Origin: Spirochaetaceae bacterium
Lineage (GTDB): Bacteria; Spirochaetota; Spirochaetia; Sphaerochaetales; Sphaerochaetaceae
NCBI GenBank assembly: GCA_016649775.1
Contig: JAENWY010000085.1
Coordinates: forward strand, 1-8,883
Direction of reading: 5' to 3'
DNA length: 8,883 nucleotides
Made by a program: the position numbers and the translations under genes. This document shows, piece after piece, positions 1-5,139 of this stretch (positions are counted from its first letter, which is position 1; each line of letters begins with the position of its first letter). The notes under the pieces are model-generated. The model saw only the letters and a program-made list of their open reading frames with translations. It searched no databases and was not told the origin of the DNA.

Positions 1-1
1 C

Positions 2-1021
2 TTTAATGCTATCATTAGTACTGAGTAATAAACTATTTGCTCTGTTTAATTTCTCATTAATTATATAATTATGAATACTAGAATTCATTACCTTTTTGAA
101 TTTTATTTCAAGAGAGCGTCTGCTACAAGGAAGCTGATCAACAATATCCGAAACACTATAAATAGAAGAAACATTCATTTTTATTATTGATATTGCATTT
201 TCAACAATAGAATCTTCTCTGTCTATAATAGTTGTAGATTCTCTTTCTACTATGGCTAAAGGGGGAATTCTATAAACTATTTTATTAGATTCATTTTCTT
301 TTGATAATATTTCATCTAAAACTTTAGCAGCAGTATAACCGATACTCTCTAATTGCAAAGCAATACTTGAAATTGTCGGTTTTGCAAGCATACATAATAA
401 TTCCTCATTATCAACCCCTAGAATTCTAAGATCATATGGTATATCTATCTTAAGCTTTCTGCATGTCACAGAAATCTTCATGGCACATAAATCATTACAA
501 CAAAACAATGAAGTACCTTGTTCAAGGGACAAAAGCCATTTTTCTAATTCAGGATTGGTATCACTATAAAGCTGTTGCCACCAAGCTAGAGGTCGACTGA
601 ACGTATTTAATTTTTCACTATTTAATACAGCTCCCCTACAAAACCCTATCATTCGCTCTCTAGCCCACGCTACATGAGAGACCAAAGCAATTGCATAATG
701 TTTAGAACCAATCTTATAAAGATAATCTCCACATTTAACACCTGTATCCCAATCATCATTTCGTACAGTTGAGAATTTATTTGATCTGATTGCTCCTGCT
801 ATATCCACCACAGGAATATTTAAAAGCTCATATCTCTCTTTTTCTTCTTCAGTTTCAATTCTAGCTATAAGTGCATCTAATTCTTGGGTACTGTTATTAA
901 ACCAATGCCCCTCACCATTTATTTCCCAGTCAATTTTCTTTTTTGCATATTTTAGAACTCCATAAGCCACACTTGTATCGTAGTGATCATGAAATGCTAA
1001 TTTCAATCCTATTTTAATCAT
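2..1021 (-). CDS. XylR-type transcriptional regulator (sugar-binding domain + AraC HTH), C-terminus cut by window edge
   Basis: The frame reads leftward from ATG at 1021 for 340 codons without a stop and runs off the window. Residues 1-240 resemble a LacI/periplasmic-type sugar-binding domain without a LacI DNA-binding headpiece; the segment around residues 202-207 reads G-V-D-N-E-E, the same place and wording as in E. coli XylR (GIDNEE), followed by a TAAKVLDEIL helix and an I-V-E-R-E-S-T linker. From about residue 270 an AraC-family domain begins, with a first HTH (S-R-R-S-L-E at 300-305). The second HTH, roughly 50 residues, lies outside the window. By analogy it binds a sugar and activates a sugar operon; its target is probably the divergent reductase/dehydrogenase pair. 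The ligand is unknown, so xylose is only an analogy. No Shine-Dalgarno precedes the ATG; an in-frame ATG at 1039 is a possible but equally unsupported longer start. Confidence 0.85.
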   Translation of the reverse strand, partial: MIKIGLKLAFHDHYDTSVAYGVLKYAKKKIDWEINGEGHWFNNSTQELDALIARIETEEEKERYELLNIPVVDIAGAIRSNKFSTVRNDDWDTGVKCGDYLYKIGSKHYAIALVSHVAWARERMIGFCRGAVLNSEKLNTFSRPLAWWQQLYSDTNPELEKWLLSLEQGTSLFCCNDLCAMKISVTCRKLKIDIPYDLRILGVDNEELLCMLAKPTISSIALQLESIGYTAAKVLDEILSKENESNKIVYRIPPLAIVERESTTIIDREDSIVENAISIIKMNVSSIYSVSDIVDQLPCSRRSLEIKFKKVMNSSIHNYIINEKLNRANSLLLSTNDSIK

Positions 1022-1027
1022 ATTAAT

Positions 1028-1036
1028 ATAATAGCA
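1028..1036 (-). promoter_or_regulatory. Extended -10 promoter of the XylR-like gene
   Basis: Read on the minus strand, TGCTATTAT gives a TGn extension followed by a hexamer matching TATAAT at five of six positions. No convincing -35 is present at 16-18 nt spacing, which is normal for extended -10 promoters. Only six bases separate the hexamer from the ATG at 1021, so the transcript would begin at or within a base or two of the start codon. Confidence 0.5.
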
Positions 1037-1041
1037 CATAT

Positions 1042-1068
1042 TGCGTATAATGGTATAATTATTTCGCA
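1042..1068. promoter_or_regulatory. Imperfect dyad in the divergent promoter region, possible regulator site
   Basis: TGCG at 1042-1045 and CGCA at 1065-1068 face each other, with ATAAT/ATTAT inner arms offset by one base. It covers the plus-strand -10 element between the divergent genes. AraC-type proteins usually bind direct repeats, so this may instead serve another regulator or be chance in AT-rich DNA. Confidence 0.25.
1051..1059 (+). promoter_or_regulatory. Extended -10 promoter of the reductase/dehydrogenase operon
   Basis: TGGTATAAT is a perfect TGn-TATAAT element. No TTGACA-like hexamer is found 16-18 nt upstream, consistent with a promoter that depends on an activator such as the divergent XylR-like protein. 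The start point would fall near 1066, leaving a leader of about 65 nt before the ATG at 1131. A second TATAAT at 1046-1051 lies directly upstream, so the exact -10 is not certain. Confidence 0.45.
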
Positions 1069-1130
1069 TTTTGAGCATTGTATTATTTTATATCTGATTT
1101 ATTATAAAGATATCTTAGGAGGGAAAAGAA

Positions 1131-2135
1131 ATGGAAGCACCTAAAGTTAATGTATCAAATGGTACTAAAATTCCATGCATAGGTTTTGGAACATTCGGTT
1201 CAGATCACGCATCTAATGAAGAGGTAATGGATAGTGTTAGACTAGCTATAAAAAATGGTTATACTCATATAGATTGTGCAAGCGTTTATGGGAATGAGAA
1301 AGAAATCGGAATTGTTTTAAAAGAAGCAATGGATGGAAAAATTACAGGTAAGAAAATAAAGCGTTCAGATCTTTGGATAACAGGTAAACTTTGGAATGAT
1401 AAACATGATAAAGAAGAGGTTATACCATCTCTAAAACAGTCTTTATCAGATTTACAATTAGATTATCTTGATTTATATCTAGTCCACTGGCCATTTCCAA
1501 ACTTTCATCCACCTAAATGTGATGTAAGTAGTAGAGCTGAAAATGCAAGACCTTACATACATGAAGAATTCATGGCTTGCTGGAGAGAAATGGAAAAAGC
1601 ACAAGAAACTGGACTTGTTAAAGCAATTGGTGTATCAAATGTTACTATAGCTAAACTTGAAAAAATTCTACCTGATTGTAAAATTAGACCAGCATTCATA
1701 GAGATGGAATTACATCCAACCTTCCAACAAGTTAAATTTAGAGAATATGCTAAATTAAATAGCATAGGAATAATTGGATTCTGTCCTCTTGGTTCTCCAA
1801 ACCGTCCAGATAGAGATAAAGATGATGAAGATGCTATTGATATGGCAGATCCAATAGTTCTTGAACTAGCAAAGAAACATAATGTTCATCCAGCTATTAT
1901 ATGTCTAAAATGGGCACAGGCTCATAATATTATTCCAATTCCATTCTCAACAAAGGAAAAAAATATAATTTCTAACCTAGCTAGTGTTTGCAACAATCCT
2001 TTAAGTGAAGAAGAAATAGAAAAACTTAATAGTGTAGAAAAAAATTGCAGATTAGTTAAAGGTCCTGTATTCTTATGGAAGAGTGCTAAAGATTGGCATG
2101 ATCTTTGGGATGAAGATGGAATAATTGTTAAATAA
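1131..2135 (+). CDS. Aldo/keto reductase, aldose-reductase-like
   Basis: A 334-residue cytoplasmic aldo/keto reductase that probably reduces a sugar aldehyde to an alditol. It is a single (alpha/beta)8 barrel with the full catalytic tetrad: D48 and Y53 (I-D-C-A-S-V-Y-G), K86 (T-G-K-L-W) and H119 (L-V-H-W-P). Other family marks are G-V-S-N at 167-170 and E-L-H-P at 193-196. An AGGAGG at 1117-1122, eight bases before ATG, fixes the start. Oddly, the I-P-K-S cofactor motif reads I-P-F-S (F272), and the arginine eight residues after the motif's first I in yeast xylose reductase is N278; both positions normally hold the 2'-phosphate of NADPH, so cofactor choice may be altered. The dehydrogenase follows after 49 nt on the same strand. 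Base composition is visibly richer in G+C than the murE region. The fold is certain; the substrate is not. Confidence 0.9.
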   Translation: MEAPKVNVSNGTKIPCIGFGTFGSDHASNEEVMDSVRLAIKNGYTHIDCASVYGNEKEIGIVLKEAMDGKITGKKIKRSDLWITGKLWNDKHDKEEVIPSLKQSLSDLQLDYLDLYLVHWPFPNFHPPKCDVSSRAENARPYIHEEFMACWREMEKAQETGLVKAIGVSNVTIAKLEKILPDCKIRPAFIEMELHPTFQQVKFREYAKLNSIGIIGFCPLGSPNRPDRDKDDEDAIDMADPIVLELAKKHNVHPAIICLKWAQAHNIIPIPFSTKEKNIISNLASVCNNPLSEEEIEKLNSVEKNCRLVKGPVFLWKSAKDWHDLWDEDGIIVK

Positions 2136-2184
2136 GTATTATTAAATAAAATTTCAAAAATAACAAATACACAAGGAGTTTAGT

Positions 2185-3246
2185 ATGAAAGGTAAAATGA
2201 TGGGGGCTGTATTGCCTGGAGATAGTAGTGTAGCTTTTAAAGAATTCGATATTCCAACACCAGGACCTGGACAGGTTCTACTAAAGATGAAAGCCTCTAC
2301 TATTTGTGGTAGTGATATCAGATGTATCTACAGAGAACATTTAGGTAAAGGTCCTGAAGCTTATCAGAATAAAATTGCAGGTCACGAACCTTGTGGCCAA
2401 ATTGTTGAAGAAGGCTCAAACCTAAAAAGATTTAAGAAAGGTGATAGAGTTATTGTTTATCATATTTCTGGTTGTGGTGTTTGTCATGAATGTCGTCAAG
2501 GATTTATGATTAGTTGTACATCTCCAAAAAGAGCAGCTTATGGTTGGCAGAGAGACGGTGGTATGGCTGAATATCTCCTAGCAGATGAAAAAGATCTAGT
2601 TCTTCTACCAGATAGCCTTTCATATTCAGATGGCGCTCAAGTTGCTTGTGGATTTGGTACAGTTTATGAAGGTATTGAAAAAGCTGGTGTATCAGGAAAT
2701 GATGCTGTATTAGTTGTTGGTTTAGGCCCAGTTGGTCTTGCTTGTTTAATGCTTTGTAAAGCATTAGGGGCTAACAAACTTATTGGTATTGAAACTCAAC
2801 CTGCAAGAATTGAAGTAGCAAGAAAACTTGGATTAATTGATGAAGCGTTCTTAGCTGGACCTGATAACGTTGCTCAAGTTAAAGCTGTAACAGGTGGACA
2901 TGGAGTTGAGAGAGCATTCGATTGTTCAGCATCAGATCCAGGACGTGCAACTGCTATTAGAGCTACTCGTAAATGGGGCAAAATTGTAATGCTTGGAGAA
3001 GGTGGTACTGTTCACTTTAACCCTAGCGAAGACTTATTACATGACCAAAAGACTTTAATAGGAAGTTGGGTAACAAGTATTTGGAAAATGGAAGATTTAG
3101 TTGAGAAAATTGTAAGATGGAACATTCATCCAGATGATTTAATTACTGATAGATTCCCTCTAGAAAAAGCAGATGAAGCTTATGCACTAATGGCATCAGG
3201 AACAAGTGGTAAAGTAGCTATTTGTTTTGATGAAGAGCTTAAATAA
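2185..3246 (+). CDS. Zinc-dependent medium-chain alcohol/polyol dehydrogenase
   Basis: A 353-residue cytoplasmic dehydrogenase of the medium-chain (MDR) superfamily, sorbitol/threonine dehydrogenase-like in length and layout. The N-terminal catalytic domain has likely catalytic zinc ligands C41, H67-E68 (G-H-E-P) and C155. Structural zinc cysteines are all present at C97, C100, C103 and C111. The Rossmann fold begins with G-L-G-P-V-G at 179-184, and the second strand ends in E203, which favours NAD(H) over NADP(H). AAGGAG at 2173-2178, six bases before ATG, supports the start. It follows the aldo/keto reductase by 49 nt with no terminator between, and a strong terminator follows, so the two form an operon. 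The natural inference is that it oxidises the alditol made by the reductase to a ketose; a plain alcohol or other polyol remains possible. Confidence 0.88.
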   Translation: MKGKMMGAVLPGDSSVAFKEFDIPTPGPGQVLLKMKASTICGSDIRCIYREHLGKGPEAYQNKIAGHEPCGQIVEEGSNLKRFKKGDRVIVYHISGCGVCHECRQGFMISCTSPKRAAYGWQRDGGMAEYLLADEKDLVLLPDSLSYSDGAQVACGFGTVYEGIEKAGVSGNDAVLVVGLGPVGLACLMLCKALGANKLIGIETQPARIEVARKLGLIDEAFLAGPDNVAQVKAVTGGHGVERAFDCSASDPGRATAIRATRKWGKIVMLGEGGTVHFNPSEDLLHDQKTLIGSWVTSIWKMEDLVEKIVRWNIHPDDLITDRFPLEKADEAYALMASGTSGKVAICFDEELK

Positions 3247-3279
3247 TATTAAATATTAATAAATCCTTATTATATATTT

Positions 3280-3314
3280 TCTTCCTTTAGTTAAACCTAA
3301 GGGAAGATTTTTTT
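3280..3314 (+). terminator. Intrinsic terminator of the oxidoreductase operon
   Basis: Arms 3280-3290 and 3297-3307 form an 11-bp stem with a single G-T wobble around a six-base loop (TTAAAC), followed by seven T residues at 3308-3314. It lies 34 nt after the dehydrogenase stop. The opposite strand lacks a matching T run, so it works rightward only. Confidence 0.9.
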
Positions 3315-3332
3315 ACCATTTCTTATACAAAT

Positions 3333-3362
3333 AAAAAACAGGATAGACTTAACCACCCTGTT
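3333..3362 (-). terminator. Intrinsic terminator of fucU
   Basis: On the minus strand, AACAGG (3357-3362) pairs with CCTGTT (3337-3342). The stem extends inward by four pairs, two of them G-T wobbles, around a TTAAGT loop, and the distal arm runs into six T residues (complement of 3333-3338). It lies 22 nt after the fucU stop and faces the rightward terminator at 3280-3314, giving a convergent pair with separate hairpins. Confidence 0.75.
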
Positions 3363-3384
3363 CATCTGTTAATAAAAATGGATT

Positions 3385-3807
3385 TTAAATAACACCCTTC
3401 TTTAATAAAATATTTGCATAAAGAGCTTTTTCACTTGTAGCAATAACACAGTATACTTTTTTAGTTCTTTCATAGAATGCAAATCTTTCTATCTGTTTGA
3501 ATCCCTTAAAGTTTTTATCACCTTCTTTTGCAATAATTTCATAATTTTTCCAAATAGGCGTTTCAACAGGATCTCCAGGAACAACTTCCATTAAATAGGC
3601 ATTGTCTTGATAAGGGTCTAATGGAAATAATTTAAGTATAGCATCTAGGACTTCGCAAGTACCATGACCATCTAGTCTTATAACATTATCAGATAAAGAA
3701 GAACCTGGAAAATTACCATCTGCGATAATTAATTCATCAGCATGTCCCATTTCATCTAGAACTTTAAGTAGTTCAGGGGAGATAATTGGTGGGATATTTT
3801 TTAGCAT
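3385..3807 (-). CDS. fucU: L-fucose mutarotase FucU (RbsD/FucU family)
   Basis: FucU interconverts the alpha and beta anomers of L-fucose in the cytoplasm before isomerisation; relatives act on ribose. The product is close to E. coli FucU along its whole length: S-P-E-L-L-K-V-L near the start, M-G-H-A-D-E with the catalytic histidine H22, D30, the R-F-A-F-Y-E-R segment beginning at R108, and the ending N-I-L-L-K-K-G-V. The open frame begins at 3813, but the GGAG at 3815-3818 is only one base from that ATG and seven bases from the ATG at 3807. The 3807 start gives 140 residues, the same length and first residues (M-L-K) as E. coli FucU. No other fucose gene is present in the window. The gene has its own promoter and operator upstream and a terminator downstream, so it is probably transcribed alone. 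Confidence 0.93.
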   Translation of the reverse strand: MLKNIPPIISPELLKVLDEMGHADELIIADGNFPGSSLSDNVIRLDGHGTCEVLDAILKLFPLDPYQDNAYLMEVVPGDPVETPIWKNYEIIAKEGDKNFKGFKQIERFAFYERTKKVYCVIATSEKALYANILLKKGVI

Positions 3808-3814
3808 ATTCATA

Positions 3815-3818
3815 CTCC
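3815..3818 (-). promoter_or_regulatory. fucU ribosome binding site, fixes the start at 3807
   Basis: GGAG on the minus strand is seven bases from ATG 3807 but only one base from the upstream in-frame ATG at 3813. Normal spacing therefore selects 3807. A weak 9-bp inverted repeat (3822-3830 with 3850-3858) and three tandem GTTTAT units lie in the leader just upstream. Confidence 0.8.
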
Positions 3819-3857
3819 TAAATTTTGTTTTTTATATAAACATAAACATAAACAAAA

Positions 3858-3879
3858 TAAATGTAAACGTTTACATTTA
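3858..3879. promoter_or_regulatory. LacI-family-type operator, perfect 22-bp palindrome
   Basis: The sequence is a perfect inverted repeat of 11-bp arms centred on CG between 3868 and 3869, with core TGTAAACGTTTACA. A palindrome with a central CG and T-GTAAA half sites is typical of LacI/GalR-family operators. It begins at the last base of the fucU -10 hexamer and covers the expected start point near 3872, the usual position for a repressor. No LacI-type repressor is encoded in the window, and the XylR-like protein has an AraC-type HTH, so the cognate protein is elsewhere. As RNA it could also fold into an AT-rich hairpin followed by a T-rich stretch, a weak terminator for the gene upstream. 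Confidence 0.75.
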
Positions 3880-3906
3880 GTATAGCATAAATATTATTTT
3901 GAGCAA
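3879..3906 (-). promoter_or_regulatory. fucU promoter
   Basis: On the minus strand, TTGCTC (3901-3906) is separated by 16 nt from TATACT (3879-3884), which is preceded by TGC to give an extended -10. The hexamer matches TATAAT at five of six positions; the -35 is weak. It lies just after the stop of the upstream membrane-protein gene, so fucU has its own start rather than depending on that gene. Confidence 0.65.
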
Positions 3907-3915
3907 GTATTTTAT

Positions 3916-4977
3916 TTAAATTTGATAGGAAAATTTAACAGTAGCAACGACATAATCAGTGATAGTATTAGAACCAGAATAATATACAAGAGGAACTTCA
4001 GTATTTAATATTAAATCATAAGTATTCCAACTAAAAGTTAAACCAAAATGAGAAGAAGCTTTATCAACATCAACAAGAAATAGCTTTAGTATTGAATCAT
4101 CCTTTTCTTGAAGACCAAAATAAATTGAAGAATAAAAATCTCTGCTAAGTTGTAATCTAAATTCAGCCGATATTCTTTTTTCTCTATTATCATTGTTACC
4201 AACATAAAGAAGATCAGTAAAATACTTAAAACGAAGTAAATTTAGTTCCCCGTTTTCTGCATATTTAGGAGTTATCTTACTAAATCCAATACAAGCATTC
4301 TTAAGATAGTCTGCAAAGTCTAAATTACTCTTACTAGTAGAGTAAACAGATAAATCCGAAGTTGAAACGATACCGATAGAAAAGTTATCAAAAATCTCAT
4401 ATCTGAAACCAAATCCTAGTTTAAAAAATTGAGACGAAGATACAACCTCATAACGAGAAAAAAAAGTGTTTACAAAATAGTCTGGAATAGTAAATGCATT
4501 ATTTCTTAAATAAAAATTATTTTTAATTAACTCAGAGCCACCGCTCATACTCAATCCAAAAGATACAGGACCTGTTGCCCAACCCCAATCCAATCCAATA
4601 GAGTAAATAGTATGGCCTATATAAATAAACCTATCACTTTTTTCTTCTCCTTGGGTTAAATAATTATAAATTCCAAGTGAAAGAGCTAAGTTTATACCAT
4701 AAAAAGTAGCTCCTAATTTTGATTCAGGATTTTGTAATATAGAACTAATATTTCCACTATGATATTTATCATCAACTAATATAAATGAATCAAAAACAGG
4801 AGATCCATCAGCCCTATAACTTAAATTAGCTGGATTTAAAGTACCACTAGAATCCGAGAGAGATTCATTAATCCATGTACTATTTATTACAGATGAAAAA
4901 ATACTACTTCCTACAGATGAAAAAATACTACTTCCTACCAAGATTATAGAAAAAAATACTACAACTCTCTTATTCAT
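3916..4977 (-). CDS. Exported hypothetical protein, putative outer-membrane beta-barrel
   Basis: I do not recognise a family for this 353-residue protein. It begins with a signal peptide (K3-R4, then hydrophobic residues 5-14, then small residues). Most of the mature part alternates polar and hydrophobic or aromatic residues in short strands, for example F-K-L-G-F-G-F-R-Y, I-S-A-E-F-R-L-Q-L and the final V-A-T-V-K-F-S-Y-Q-I, as expected of an outer-membrane beta-barrel or porin-like protein of a diderm. The last residue is I, not the usual aromatic. Residues 14-29 are two exact copies of V-G-S-S-I-F-S-S, encoded by a 24-bp tandem duplication. GGAG at 4985-4988, seven bases before ATG, supports the start. 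It lies upstream of fucU on the same strand and divergent from murE. A role in sugar uptake with fucU is conceivable but nothing in the protein shows it. Confidence 0.7.
   Translation of the reverse strand: MNKRVVVFFSIILVGSSIFSSVGSSIFSSVINSTWINESLSDSSGTLNPANLSYRADGSPVFDSFILVDDKYHSGNISSILQNPESKLGATFYGINLALSLGIYNYLTQGEEKSDRFIYIGHTIYSIGLDWGWATGPVSFGLSMSGGSELIKNNFYLRNNAFTIPDYFVNTFFSRYEVVSSSQFFKLGFGFRYEIFDNFSIGIVSTSDLSVYSTSKSNLDFADYLKNACIGFSKITPKYAENGELNLLRFKYFTDLLYVGNNDNREKRISAEFRLQLSRDFYSSIYFGLQEKDDSILKLFLVDVDKASSHFGLTFSWNTYDLILNTEVPLVYYSGSNTITDYVVATVKFSYQI
4889..4936 (-). repeat. Exact in-frame 24-bp tandem duplication in the signal-peptide region
   Basis: Positions 4889-4912 and 4913-4936 are identical, and the period-24 match extends from 4888 to 4938. 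Each copy adds eight residues (VGSSIFSS) at the end of the hydrophobic part of the signal peptide. The absence of any mismatch suggests a recent slippage event. Confidence 0.95.
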
Positions 4978-4995
4978 TTAAAATCTCCATCAGTT

Positions 4996-5019
4996 ATTAT
5001 ATTAATACTTTAAAGTATT
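4996..5019 (-). promoter_or_regulatory. Possible promoter and 16-bp palindrome upstream of the beta-barrel gene
   Basis: On the minus strand a consensus TATAAT lies at 4996-5001. No -35-like hexamer is found at 16-18 nt. Immediately upstream, 5004-5019 is a perfect palindrome, AATACTTTAAAGTATT, where a -10/-35 spacer would be; this could be an operator or chance in very AT-rich DNA. Starting near 4989 would give a leader of about 12 nt that still holds the Shine-Dalgarno. Confidence 0.35.
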
Positions 5020-5103
5020 TTATAACATTAATAAAGTTATCTTATAGCATTGTATCTTTATCTTCCTACTCTTAATATTTAATATACATTTATTACAATT
5101 ATG

Positions 5104-5132
5104 TTGTAAAATTTCAAACCCCTTGCTAAACT
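5104..5132 (+). promoter_or_regulatory. murE promoter
   Basis: TTGTAA (5104-5109; four of six matches to TTGACA) is separated by exactly 17 nt from TAAACT (5127-5132; four of six matches to TATAAT), and the -10 carries a TGn extension (TGC at 5124-5126). Only seven bases lie between the -10 hexamer and the murE ATG at 5140, so the transcript should begin at or just before the start codon. Confidence 0.55.
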
Positions 5133-5139
5133 ATTAATT

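Noticed and set aside
1037..1039. Upstream in-frame ATG as the start of the XylR-like gene
   Set aside because: It has no Shine-Dalgarno, lies upstream of the likely -10 element, and the 1021 start agrees better with the promoter and with family N-termini.
1553..1765. 70-codon open frame on the minus strand inside the aldo/keto reductase
   Set aside because: It lies wholly within a well-supported gene, has no family features, and is a shadow frame.
2510..2764. 84-codon open frame on the minus strand inside the dehydrogenase
   Set aside because: Low-complexity L/Q/H/Y composition typical of an antisense shadow; no ribosome binding site of note.
3808..3813. Longer fucU start giving 142 residues
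   Set aside because: The Shine-Dalgarno would be one base from that ATG; the 3807 start has normal spacing and matches the E. coli FucU N-terminus.
3822..3858. Inverted repeat (9-bp arms) in the fucU leader as a riboswitch or attenuator
   Set aside because: The stem is almost all A-T with a 19-base loop and no recognisable aptamer; more likely AT-rich background.
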